Position numbers and translations under genes: made by a program. Source: Mycolicibacterium sp. TUM20985 (GTDB lineage: Bacteria > Actinomycetota > Actinomycetes > Mycobacteriales > Mycobacteriaceae). Taken from it: 64,000 nucleotides of DNA. The notes under the pieces were generated by a model. That model was given only the letters and a program-made list of their open reading frames with translations, was not told the DNA's origin and searched no databases. This document shows, in pieces, positions 7,794 to 15,542 of the stretch (positions are counted from its first letter, which is position 1; every line of letters begins with the position of its first letter). Where the stretch lies: the NCBI RefSeq assembly GCF_030295745.1, contig NZ_AP027291.1, forward strand, positions 1,488,001 through 1,552,000, read 5' to 3'.

Positions 7794-9070
7794 GGCAACA
7801 CCGCCGTCACGATGGTGGGACCCGTTGCGGGGCTTGACACCTCGAAGTTACCTCGCGCCGCGCGAACCCGGTCGCCAAGGCCACGCAGGCCCGTCGCATC
7901 GTCGTCGGTGGTCGCGGCGGCGCCGCCGACCCCGTCATCGAACACCGAGACGTGCAGCGCGTTCGAGGTCTCGTCGAACCGCACGGTCACCACGGCCTGG
8001 GTGGCCCTCGCGTGCTTGGCCACGTTGGTCAGTGCCTCGGCCACCACGAAGTAGGCACACGCCTCCACCTCGTCGGGTAGCCGGCGGGGCAGGTACACGT
8101 TCAGCGAGGTGGGTACGCCCGAGGTTTCGATGCGTTGGACCACCGAGGACAGGGCGGCATCCAGTCCCCGGTCGGCGAGAATCGTCGGTGCGATGCCGCG
8201 CACCACGTTGCGCAGTTCGACGAGGGCGCTCTTGGCGTCGTCGTGGGCCTCGGCGATCAGCAACTTGGCCTGGGGGAGGTTGGTGTCGAGCTTGGTCTGG
8301 GCCAAGCCGATCGTCATCGCCAGTGAGACGAGTCGAGGTTGCACACTGTCGTGCAGGTCGCGCTCGATGCGATGGCGTTCGGTCTGCGCCGAAGACACCG
8401 CGCCTTCGCGGGCGTCGCTCAACGCGCTGACTTCGTCCTGCAGTGCGGCGGTCGCCGACGCCGGCAGGAGCCAGCGGTCGATGGATGCGTCGACCGCGGG
8501 TGCGAAGACCACGATCGCGCTGGCGGCCAGCAATGCGACCACGGCCAGCAGCCACGCCAGCGGTGGCGAGAGGAACCATAGGCCCGCCGCCGCATCGCTT
8601 CGATCGATCGCCGTGGCGACCGCGGGGCCGGCGAACGCGAACGTTAGCAACGCCAGGGCGATAGCGCTCGCGAACACGTCGTAGCTCAGACGCAGATAGT
8701 GGTGGGCGACTGTCTTCCAGAACCGTGCACTGCTGACGTCCAGCCAGAGTTGATGCGCCCAGCGCTGAAAGCCGCTGTAGCCCGACGTCTTACGAGGCGC
8801 GAAGGGAATGCCGAAGCCGAAGACGGCTTCGCTGCGGACGCGTTCGATCCAATTAACGCCGCGCATCAGATAGATGAACACCACGCCGGCCACGAGGAAA
8901 CCGATGACCGAGGGTATCGACGAGATCGCGACGATGAGGATCGTCAACGGGATCCAGAACCAGAGCACGCCGATGGCGGCGCCGGTCAGCATCGAGGCCG
9001 AGGGCACCACGCCGATCCGGCGCGAGTGGGAGGGCGCGTCCTGGAGGGGAAGCGGTTCGTCAAGGGTCAT
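7781..9070 (-). CDS. membrane sensor histidine kinase (HisKA_3 type)
   Basis: About 429 residues. The N-terminal half has four hydrophobic segments and resembles the actinobacterial Sensor domain. ERHRIERDLHDSVQPRLVSL carries the phospho-acceptor His of HisKA_3, EALTNVAKHARA is the N box and VFDDGVGGA the G1 box of the HATPase domain, with DATGLRGLGDRV after it. ATG 9070 is preferred to 9077-9079 because AAGG lies at a proper distance from it. Partner of the response regulator downstream and the DUF4097 protein; signal unknown, envelope stress likely. Confidence 0.9.
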   Translation of the reverse strand: MTLDEPLPLQDAPSHSRRIGVVPSASMLTGAAIGVLWFWIPLTILIVAISSIPSVIGFLVAGVVFIYLMRGVNWIERVRSEAVFGFGIPFAPRKTSGYSGFQRWAHQLWLDVSSARFWKTVAHHYLRLSYDVFASAIALALLTFAFAGPAVATAIDRSDAAAGLWFLSPPLAWLLAVVALLAASAIVVFAPAVDASIDRWLLPASATAALQDEVSALSDAREGAVSSAQTERHRIERDLHDSVQPRLVSLAMTIGLAQTKLDTNLPQAKLLIAEAHDDAKSALVELRNVVRGIAPTILADRGLDAALSSVVQRIETSGVPTSLNVYLPRRLPDEVEACAYFVVAEALTNVAKHARATQAVVTVRFDETSNALHVSVFDDGVGGAAATTDDDATGLRGLGDRVRAARGNFEVSSPATGPTIVTAVLPCGS

Positions 9071-9156
9071 TGCCACCATGCCTTCAACCTAGGGAGTCCC
9101 GTCGCCCTCTGGTATGGCGTTTCCCCGAGACCCCTGCGGGGGTTAACCCCCTCCTG

Positions 9157-9219
9157 CGCGAGCGTGCGTGTCCGTACCCCGACACGCCGGTCAGCGCTCC
9201 TAGTTTGCGCACGTTCGTC
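9157..9219. repeat. intergenic inverted-repeat element, copy 2
   Basis: GCGCGAGCGTGCGTGTC near the left end and TTTGCGCACGTTCGTCG at the right form the arms of an imperfect palindrome of about 63 bp, in the divergent region between the kinase gene and the DoxX-like gene. It matches the element at 2207-2266 in arms, size and internal GACACGCCG/GACATGCCGCG stretch. Confidence 0.65.
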
Positions 9220-9298
9220 GACGCCGCGATGCGATGAGTTCTGCGCGCGGCGCGTGTCTGACTCGGTACCAGATCATTTCCGCGGACAGGAGCGTGCC

Positions 9299-9727
9299 AT
9301 GAACGTCGAAGCCACCGAGCCCCACACCCAAGTCCCCACCCACGCGGGCGGTCGACTGAGCGGGCGGATCGGCGTCGGCATCAGCGTGCTGGTGGGCGCG
9401 TTCCTCGTCTTCGACGCGGGCGGGAAGCTCGCGGGTGCGCCGCAGGTGAAGGAGGGCACCGAGGCGCTGGGGTTTCCCGCCAGCCAGGCCTTCGTCATGG
9501 GCGTGGTGCTGGCGGTCTGCGTCGTGGTCTACGCGGTTCCGCGGACGGCGGTACTCGGCGCCCTGGGCATCACGGCCTACCTCGGCGGTGCGGTCACGGC
9601 GAACATGCGAGTCGAGGCGCCGTTGTTCAGCGCGACTCTCTTCGCCGTCTATTTCGGCGTGCTGATGTGGGTAGGCATGGTGCTGCGTCGACCGGAACTC
9701 CTGAAGGTGGCGGGCCTGGCCCGGTGA
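9299..9727 (+). CDS. DoxX-like integral membrane protein
   Basis: 142 residues with four hydrophobic segments. The pattern GRIGVGISVLVGAFLVFDAG, then KEGTEALGFPASQAFVMGVV and AYLGGAVTANMRVEAPLFS matches the DoxX_2/DoxX-like family (cf. thiosulfate:quinone oxidoreductase subunit-like proteins), which has no established function in mycobacteria. ATG at 9299 follows GGACAGGAG. It ends 1 base before the convergent VOC gene. Confidence 0.75.
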   Translation: MNVEATEPHTQVPTHAGGRLSGRIGVGISVLVGAFLVFDAGGKLAGAPQVKEGTEALGFPASQAFVMGVVLAVCVVVYAVPRTAVLGALGITAYLGGAVTANMRVEAPLFSATLFAVYFGVLMWVGMVLRRPELLKVAGLAR

Positions 9728-9728
9728 C

Positions 9729-10151
9729 TCATTTCGGCGCCATCAGTTCCAGCGCAATGTTGTCGGGATCGCGGAACTCGAGGATGTAGCCGACCCCGAT
9801 GTCCTTGATCCCCTCGTGCTCGATCCCGAGGTCATCGAGATGTGCTGCGGCCGAGTCGAGTTCGCCCCGGGCCGACATGCGTAGGCACAGGTGGTCGAGG
9901 CCGACGCGATCCTCGTCGAACCGGTCGTCGGCGACTGGACGTAGTCCGATCAGTGCGTCACCGATGTCGTAGATGACGCCACCGAAGAGGAAGCCCAGTT
10001 GCTCGAGGGTGGCGGCGTCGGCGCCCTCGGGCACCTCGAAGGCGACCGGCCAGCCGAACACGGACTCGTAGAAGCGTCGGGACCGCGCGATGTCGGTGAC
10101 GGTGAGCCGAACGTGTTCGATGGAACGTGCGTTGATCGTCATGTCGACCAT
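9729..10151 (-). CDS. VOC (glyoxalase/bleomycin resistance) family protein
   Basis: 140 residues. Two beta-alpha-beta-beta-beta units: IEHVRLTVTDIARSRRFYES and VGLDHLCLRMSA, ending in FRDPDNIALELMAP, the family's C-terminal metal-ligand strand (Glu). Metal ligands look intact (His in IEHVRL, His in LDHLCL, Glu at the end). Substrate unknown. ATG 10151 or 10142 could be the start. Confidence 0.8.
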   Translation of the reverse strand: MVDMTINARSIEHVRLTVTDIARSRRFYESVFGWPVAFEVPEGADAATLEQLGFLFGGVIYDIGDALIGLRPVADDRFDEDRVGLDHLCLRMSARGELDSAAAHLDDLGIEHEGIKDIGVGYILEFRDPDNIALELMAPK

Positions 10152-10207
10152 GCTGTCAGGTGGGGACGTCGGACGGGCGCGGACTGGGCGCGTGTCAGAA
10201 TCCGGTC

Positions 10208-11101
10208 GTGGACATTGGAATGACGCTGCCGGTGATGGAACCCGACCTCGACGCCGCCACGCTGAAGGCGTGGGCGCGGGCCATCGACGGTGGCCCGTTC
10301 AGCTCCCTGTGCTGGGGTGAGCGCATCGCCTTCGACAACCCGGACTCGTTGACGCTCCTCGGGGCACTGAGTGCGTGGACCGATCGCGTTCGGCTGGTCA
10401 CGACCGTCATCGTCCCGCAGCTGCACGACCCGGTCATGCTGGCGAAGGCGCTGGCCACCGGCGACATGCTCAGCGGCGGGCGGCTCACCGTCGGCATCGG
10501 CATCGGCGGTAGGAAGGAAGACTACGACGCGGTCGGCGCCGACATGTCGACCCAGACGATGCGCGGCATGGCAGAGCGCGTCGCGACGATGAGGCGGGTG
10601 TGGGCGGGCGAGAAGCTCACCGAGTCCATCCTCCCCGTCGGACCTCCGCCGGTGCAGTCGGGCGGTCCGCGGCTGCTGGTCGGGACCATCGGACCCAAGA
10701 CGGTTCGAAGCGCTGCGACGTGGGCCGACGGGATGGCGGGAACCACCCTCGACCTAGACCTCGACAAGGAGAACGAGCTGTTCGACGTCGCGCGGGACGC
10801 GTGGAGCGAGGCCGGGCGGCCCGCGCCTCATCTGGCGACGTCGTTCTGGTTCGCCATCGGGAACGGTGACGAGCCTCGCGCTCAGATGCACCGCCACCTG
10901 CGTCGCTACATGAACTGGATTCCTGGCGAATTCGTCGACGCGATGGCACCGACGACGGGTTGGGCGGGCGATGACGACGACCTAGTCGACGTGCTGCGTG
11001 GGTTCGAGGCCATCGGCACGGATGAGGTGCACCTCATCCCGACGAGTTCGGACTTCGACCAGCTGCGCCGAGTGGCCGCCGTGGCCAAGGAATTCGCCTG
11101 A
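10208..11101 (+). CDS. LLM-class (luciferase-like) flavin/F420-dependent oxidoreductase
   Basis: 297 residues from GTG 10208. The bacterial-luciferase TIM-barrel pattern is clear: VDIGMTLPVMEPDLDAATL, RVRLVTTVIVPQLHDPVMLA, then GDMLSGGRLTVGIGIGGRKED (the GR.. GiGxG signature) and TWADGMAGTTLDLD. Mycobacterial members mostly use F420. The substrate is unknown. Divergent from the VOC gene, so the two may share a control region of about 56 bases. Confidence 0.85.
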   Translation: MDIGMTLPVMEPDLDAATLKAWARAIDGGPFSSLCWGERIAFDNPDSLTLLGALSAWTDRVRLVTTVIVPQLHDPVMLAKALATGDMLSGGRLTVGIGIGGRKEDYDAVGADMSTQTMRGMAERVATMRRVWAGEKLTESILPVGPPPVQSGGPRLLVGTIGPKTVRSAATWADGMAGTTLDLDLDKENELFDVARDAWSEAGRPAPHLATSFWFAIGNGDEPRAQMHRHLRRYMNWIPGEFVDAMAPTTGWAGDDDDLVDVLRGFEAIGTDEVHLIPTSSDFDQLRRVAAVAKEFA

Positions 11102-11110
11102 TCGAGGCTC

Positions 11111-12085
11111 TCAGCCCGCGCCTGGACCGCGGCGGCCGACGCAGAGCGCATCCCATTGCCGCTGCGAAACACTATGCCGCAGTTGCTGTATCGCGCGGCG
11201 CGGCAGCATCAGCCGGGAGTAGACGTAATACGGCGACCGGCTCGAATAGGCGAACGTCACCGAGTACCGCTCAGAGGTCGACGGCGGGAAGACTCGATGG
11301 AAGACCTGGCCGGTGTCGACGTGAATTGCCGTCATCCTTGGACCGGTGACCTGCGTCCACTCGGTGCGCGGCACCAGGCCCTGCATCCTGTCGTCGGGGA
11401 CGCCCCGCAGGTTGTGACCACGCGTCGATTCGAGGATCGCCGCGGTGTGGGACCGGTGTACGTAGCCGAACGGCCCGGCACCGGCGCCGACGTCGGCGAG
11501 GTAGATGACGACCTTCAGAATTCGACGGTCCTCGTGGTCGAGATGCCAGCGACGGACGGCTTCGTGGTTGCCGCCCGCCGCGGATTCGACCAGTTCGCGT
11601 TTGACCTCGACGCCCAGGTAACGCGCCGGCAAGCCGATGTGGCACTCGGCGAGATCCAGGAGGTGTCCGGACAACCCCCACAGGAACAGCGTCGGATCGC
11701 CCGCGAGTTCCCGGGGCGTCGCCTTCACGCAAGGCTTGTCCACGGTCTTGCGCCGCAGCAATCCGACGAAGCGGTCGGCTGACGCCACGACGTCGGGTGG
11801 CAGGTCGACGGCGCGCACGGCGACCCCGGCGTCGTCGAGATCGGCGAGCACGGTGCGCTGTTCGTCGGACACGGAGGGAAGCCGAATGGCGTGTCTGGCT
11901 CGCTTCGCGTCGTACCGCTGGTCACTCCAGTGGCTGACCAGTGGCGTTTCCGCGAGTGAACGCAGGGCGAATGCGCTTTGGCGCCGCATCGCGCTGATTC
12001 CGCGCGGCACTAGACGACGGACGGCGCGCGCCTTGCCCGGTCGTGCCTCATCAGCGTCCCCGGCTGCCACGGTTAGCGACACCAC
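11111..12085 (-). CDS. 2-oxoglutarate/Fe(II) oxygenase-like (phytanoyl-CoA dioxygenase superfamily) protein
   Basis: 324 residues. An HxD pair (His181, Asp183 in RRWHLDHED) and a distal His263 followed by Arg273 (VFHRVFPPSTSERYSVTF) give the facial triad and 2-oxoglutarate-binding Arg of the PhyH-like double-stranded beta helix, with the strand VVIYLADVGAGAGPFGYVHRSH between them. The first 32 residues are Arg-rich and may not be translated; Met33 is an alternative start. No neighbour indicates a substrate. The family call rests on these motifs only. Confidence 0.6.
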   Translation of the reverse strand: MVSLTVAAGDADEARPGKARAVRRLVPRGISAMRRQSAFALRSLAETPLVSHWSDQRYDAKRARHAIRLPSVSDEQRTVLADLDDAGVAVRAVDLPPDVVASADRFVGLLRRKTVDKPCVKATPRELAGDPTLFLWGLSGHLLDLAECHIGLPARYLGVEVKRELVESAAGGNHEAVRRWHLDHEDRRILKVVIYLADVGAGAGPFGYVHRSHTAAILESTRGHNLRGVPDDRMQGLVPRTEWTQVTGPRMTAIHVDTGQVFHRVFPPSTSERYSVTFAYSSRSPYYVYSRLMLPRRAIQQLRHSVSQRQWDALCVGRRGPGAG

Positions 12086-12485
12086 GACGATCCTCCAGCC
12101 CCGAAAACATACTTTCGCCCTGAATCGGACCTAGGCGATTGCTGAAACTACCACTTGTGGGCACTGAAGGGGGACGGCAAAATGACTGCAACCGTTTCGA
12201 CGATGGGTCATGATCGGCCCCGGGGCCGGTCGGGTAGCGATCCGTCGATGTCAATGGGTCGAAATCGTCGGCCATGTGCCGCTACGACACGTCATTTACG
12301 CTTGCGTCGAACTCTCGGCAAATCGACACGCTGATCATGACACTAGCAGCAGATTGTTTGCTGTAGTTCCCGATCAGTGCGGGTGAGTCGGTCCGCTGAG
12401 CGAACCGAAGCCTTTCGCGGTCATTCCGTGGCGACCCACACTTCAGCCCGACACGGCCCTCGAGGGAAAGGTTTGGGCATCGACG
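12086..12485. other. 400-base intergenic region without a gene
   Basis: No open frame with coding character. It contains a short hairpin (CAGCA at about 12348, TGCTG about 12 bases on) and probably the promoter of the minus-strand oxygenase gene. The forward frame upstream of 12486 is open back to a TGA at 12384 but offers no start codon, so it is treated as non-coding. Confidence 0.5.
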
Positions 12486-12983
12486 ATGACCGGGCAGATG
12501 ACGATGTTGACCGCGATCGGGGCTGCGACGCGTGAACCGGCGCGGACGTTGTCATCCCTGACCGCCACAGTCGTCTCGATCTCGGTACTGCACGAAGGCA
12601 GGATCCGGGTGGTCACGGCGACGCGCGGGGTGGTGAAGGACGTGCCGCGGATGCAGCCGTTCGACGAGCTTCCCCCGACGCATGCTGCGGGACAGTTGCT
12701 GCTCGTCGCGGCGGGAAGCCTTGGTGGCGAGGCCCCGTCGGGTGTGTCCGACGAAGAATGGCGGCAGGCCCGCGCGACGTTCGCCAGGCCCGGGAATCTC
12801 GTCATAGACCGCCAGCAGGTGCTCACCGGCGTGTGTTGCGTTGCCGCTCCGGTGCGGCGGCCCAGCGGGGAGCCTAACGCCTCGATCAGCGCCATCTCGC
12901 TCACGCCCTCCGTGCCCGCCGGACTCGCCGAGCTCGTGCAGAGGGCGTCGCGGGAGATCACCCGCAACCTCGCCCTCGGGTGA
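12486..12983 (+). CDS. IclR effector-domain-like protein lacking an HTH domain (tentative)
   Basis: 165 residues. The stretch TVVSISVLHEGRIRVVTATRGV, DELPPTHAAGQLLLVAAGS and CCVAAPVRRPSGEPNASISAI, ending ELVQRASREITRNLALG, follows the order seen in the ligand-binding half of IclR regulators (beta strand, the P.THA.AG.LLLA-like helix, the AAPV..G strand, the terminal helix). No winged helix precedes it. It is either a stand-alone ligand-binding protein or the remnant of a regulator. The assignment is by pattern only. Confidence 0.4.
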   Translation: MTGQMTMLTAIGAATREPARTLSSLTATVVSISVLHEGRIRVVTATRGVVKDVPRMQPFDELPPTHAAGQLLLVAAGSLGGEAPSGVSDEEWRQARATFARPGNLVIDRQQVLTGVCCVAAPVRRPSGEPNASISAISLTPSVPAGLAELVQRASREITRNLALG

Positions 12984-13058
12984 CGCCGAATCGATTGAAC
13001 CATTCGACCCGCCGCGCACGTTGAGAGAGTGTCGGTACGAAATCGTTTGGAGGACAGA

Positions 13059-13454
13059 GTGTCACCTGCGTACAAGCTTCTGCGGATCGCACTCGTGATC
13101 TTCGGCGCGATCTGCCTGCTGCTCTATCCCCTGGCCGTGGTGTGGCCGGCGGGCTGGGCATGGCATGCCGGCGCTCCGGAGGAATCCGACTACTTCATGA
13201 TGATCGTGGGCCTGTACGCGACGCTTGGCGTCTTCCTGATCAACGCGGCACGGAACCCGTCGGCCAACCTGAGCCTGATCTGGTTCGCCGCGTGGTCCAG
13301 CGCAGTACACGCTTCGATCATGGCGGTGCAGTCCTTCGGCGGCGGACACCACATGGGGCACCTGGCCGGGGACGTCCCCGCACTGCTCTTGGTGGCCGTC
13401 GTGCTGTCCGTGCTCGTGGTTCGCTCCGGCGTCGAGCGCGCTCCGGCTAGCTGA
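13059..13454 (+). CDS. small integral membrane protein (DUF6632-like)
   Basis: 131 residues from GTG 13059, chosen because GGAGGA (13049-13054) stands five bases upstream; a GTG at 13029 lacks a good site. Four hydrophobic helices (LLRIALVIFGAICLLLYPLA; YFMMIVGLYATLGVFLI; LSLIWFAAWSSAVHASIMA; VPALLLVAVVLSVLVV) and a GGGHHMGH loop. The pattern fits small DUF6632-type membrane proteins; function unknown. Confidence 0.65.
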   Translation: MSPAYKLLRIALVIFGAICLLLYPLAVVWPAGWAWHAGAPEESDYFMMIVGLYATLGVFLINAARNPSANLSLIWFAAWSSAVHASIMAVQSFGGGHHMGHLAGDVPALLLVAVVLSVLVVRSGVERAPAS

Positions 13455-13568
13455 GCGCGCTCCATACGACGCACCTGCCGTCGCGCAACGAAGCCAACCC
13501 GTTTCAAAACCCCAAGACTGCTGCGGCGCAATGGGCATCGCTGGCATGACGACAGAAGGAGAATCATT

Positions 13569-13823
13569 GTGGACATTCGTCGAATCGTTGGCGGAATGCT
13601 GGCCGCGGGGGCGATCGCCGGCGGGGTCGGTCTCGTTGCGGCGCCCACCGCGGCTGCCCTGCCGAGACAGTGCGGACAACTCAACAACGCGCAGCAGAGT
13701 GCGTTCAGGCAGTGGCAGTACCTGAGCGTCACGTACGGGTCCGATAGTTCGAGAGCCCAGGCCGCCGATCGTGCTCAGGTCATCGCGCTGGCTCGCGCAG
13801 ACGCTGCCGGCTGCTACGGCTGA
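13569..13823 (+). CDS. small secreted protein, function unknown
   Basis: 84 residues from GTG 13569 with AAGGAG at about 13557. A signal peptide (MDIRRIVGGMLAAGAIAGG and an Ala-rich cleavage region, TAAALP) is followed by a short, mostly helical mature domain with two Cys (RQCGQL and AAGCYG) placed to form one disulfide. No family recognised with certainty. Confidence 0.65.
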   Translation: MDIRRIVGGMLAAGAIAGGVGLVAAPTAAALPRQCGQLNNAQQSAFRQWQYLSVTYGSDSSRAQAADRAQVIALARADAAGCYG

Positions 13824-13833
13824 CGCTGCTGGA

Positions 13834-14508
13834 CTACTCAGGTTCTGTCGCGGTATCGGTGGTCTGCTGGCCATAGCCCGAGAGCCGTCGACCCACCTCG
13901 GCGAGCTCGTCATCGTCCAGAACGCGGACGCTCGCCCCGGTGGCCATGGCCCGGAGGTGCACGTCGCACACGTACTCGAGGTAGGGCACCAGGCCGAGCA
14001 CCTTGGGTAACGCCGTACCGACGAGGACCGCGCCGTGGTTGCCCATCAGCGCCGCCGTCCGATCCCGAAGTGCGGCGGTGACGTTGTCGGCCAACTGCGG
14101 CGTTCCGAAGGTCGCATACGGCGCGACGCGGACCGAACCACCGAACAACGCCGAGTAGTAGTGGGACGCCGGCACCACGTCGACCACGGTGGATAGCGCG
14201 GTCGAGGCCGGTCCATGCGTGTGGACGACCGCGCTGTGCTCCGATGACCGGTAGACGGCCAGGTGCAGGGCCAGCTCGCTGGACGGTTCGAGCACCGCGT
14301 CGACCACGTGGCCGTCGAGGTCGTGGATCCCGACGTCGCGAGGCGACATCGTCTCGTAGTCGACGCCGCTGGGGGAGATGACTACGTGATCGTCCACGCG
14401 CACCGATACGTTCCCCGCCGTGCCCACCACCAGCCCGGACCGGCTCAGGAATCGGCAGGCCTCGACGACCTGTGCGCGTTCGTCGCCGAACCGAAGTCGG
14501 TCGCTCAT
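13834..14508 (-). CDS. class II aldolase/adducin family protein (L-fuculose-phosphate aldolase-like)
   Basis: 224 residues. VVGTAGNVSVRVDDHVVISPSG, PSSELALHLAVYR (catalytic-type Glu), AVVHTHGPAST (zinc His pair) and ALMGNHGAVLVG match zinc-dependent class II aldolases that cleave ketose 1-phosphates into DHAP and an aldehyde. It is the last gene of the DeoR-kinase-dehydrogenase operon; ATG 14506-14508 overlaps the dehydrogenase stop by 4 bases (ATGA). The predicted role is cleavage of the phosphorylated ketose. Confidence 0.82.
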   Translation of the reverse strand: MSDRLRFGDERAQVVEACRFLSRSGLVVGTAGNVSVRVDDHVVISPSGVDYETMSPRDVGIHDLDGHVVDAVLEPSSELALHLAVYRSSEHSAVVHTHGPASTALSTVVDVVPASHYYSALFGGSVRVAPYATFGTPQLADNVTAALRDRTAALMGNHGAVLVGTALPKVLGLVPYLEYVCDVHLRAMATGASVRVLDDDELAEVGRRLSGYGQQTTDTATEPE

Positions 14509-15542
14509 GGGACGAGGATGTACTTCGAGCCGCGGCCGGCGGCCATGTCCTCCAGGCTGGGCACCAGGGCCTCCAACGGTCGACGCTCGGTCACCAGCAT
14601 GGAGCCGTCGACCTTTCGGCTGGCCAGCAGCTCGACGGCGGTGCGGACGTAGTTCGGTGTGTGATGGAAGACGCCCTTGAGGGTGTACTCCTCGTAGTGC
14701 ATGGCACTCGAGTCGACGGAAAACGGTGCGCCCTTGGGGGTTCCGCCAAAGAGCACCGCGGTAGCCCCGGGCCGCAGCGTGCGCACGGTCTGCTCCCACA
14801 CCTGCGGTAGGCCGACGGCCTCGATTCCGACATCGGCGCCGCGTCCGTGCGGGGTGTGGCTCTTGATCAACGCGACTCGATCGTCGAAATCTGGAACACC
14901 GGACAGGTCAACGGTTTGCACCGCTCCCGCTCGCGTGGCCTGCTCCAGACGCCACGGCGACTGGTCGACGGAGACGACGTTGGCGCCGCGCAGCGTGGAG
15001 AGCCGGACGAACATCAAACCGATCGGGCCCGCGCCGTGGACCACCACGGTGTCGCCCAGTTCGATTCCCGTCTCGGCCATGCCGTGCACCACGGTGGCCA
15101 GCGGCTCCAGTGGTGCGGCGTCGGCGAAGTCGAGATCGTCGGGGAGCAGGTAGGTATTCCTGGCGACGATGGCAGCCGGGATGATCACCTCCTCGGCGAA
15201 GGCGCCGTTGAGGAATTCGAGGTTCTCGCAAAGACTCTCGCGATTGCGGATGCATGCCCAGCAGTGACCGCACGGCACCGTGTTGGCGGCGACCACGCGA
15301 TTCCCGACGGCGAACTGATCGACCCCGTCGCCGACGGCGGTGACCACCCCGGCGAACTCGTGGCCGAACCTTGACGGCAGGACGGGGAACAGCTTCGGGT
15401 GCCCGCGCCGGTACGACTTCAAGTCGGTCCCGCAGGTCGCTGCGGCCTTGACCTCCACCAGCACCTCACCAGGGCCTGGTTCCGTCGCTCGGACGTCCTC
15501 CAGGCGTAGGTCTCCTGGCCCGTAGAACATGGCGGCTCTCAT
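14505..15542 (-). CDS. zinc-dependent medium-chain polyol dehydrogenase
   Basis: 345 residues. Catalytic zinc ligands in AATCGTDLKSY (Cys) and RFGHEFAGVV (His-Glu), structural zinc cysteines in VPCGHCWACIRNRESLCE, and a Rossmann motif VVVHGAGPIGLMFV. This is the sorbitol/threonine dehydrogenase branch, expected to oxidise a polyol to a ketose with NAD. Starts and ends with ATGA overlaps to the kinase and the aldolase genes. Confidence 0.88.
   Translation of the reverse strand: MRAAMFYGPGDLRLEDVRATEPGPGEVLVEVKAAATCGTDLKSYRRGHPKLFPVLPSRFGHEFAGVVTAVGDGVDQFAVGNRVVAANTVPCGHCWACIRNRESLCENLEFLNGAFAEEVIIPAAIVARNTYLLPDDLDFADAAPLEPLATVVHGMAETGIELGDTVVVHGAGPIGLMFVRLSTLRGANVVSVDQSPWRLEQATRAGAVQTVDLSGVPDFDDRVALIKSHTPHGRGADVGIEAVGLPQVWEQTVRTLRPGATAVLFGGTPKGAPFSVDSSAMHYEEYTLKGVFHHTPNYVRTAVELLASRKVDGSMLVTERRPLEALVPSLEDMAAGRGSKYILVP

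Noticed and set aside
12443..13075. Minus-strand open frame of 210 codons opposite the IclR-like gene
   Set aside because: No start signals and low-complexity composition; the plus strand has the recognisable pattern.
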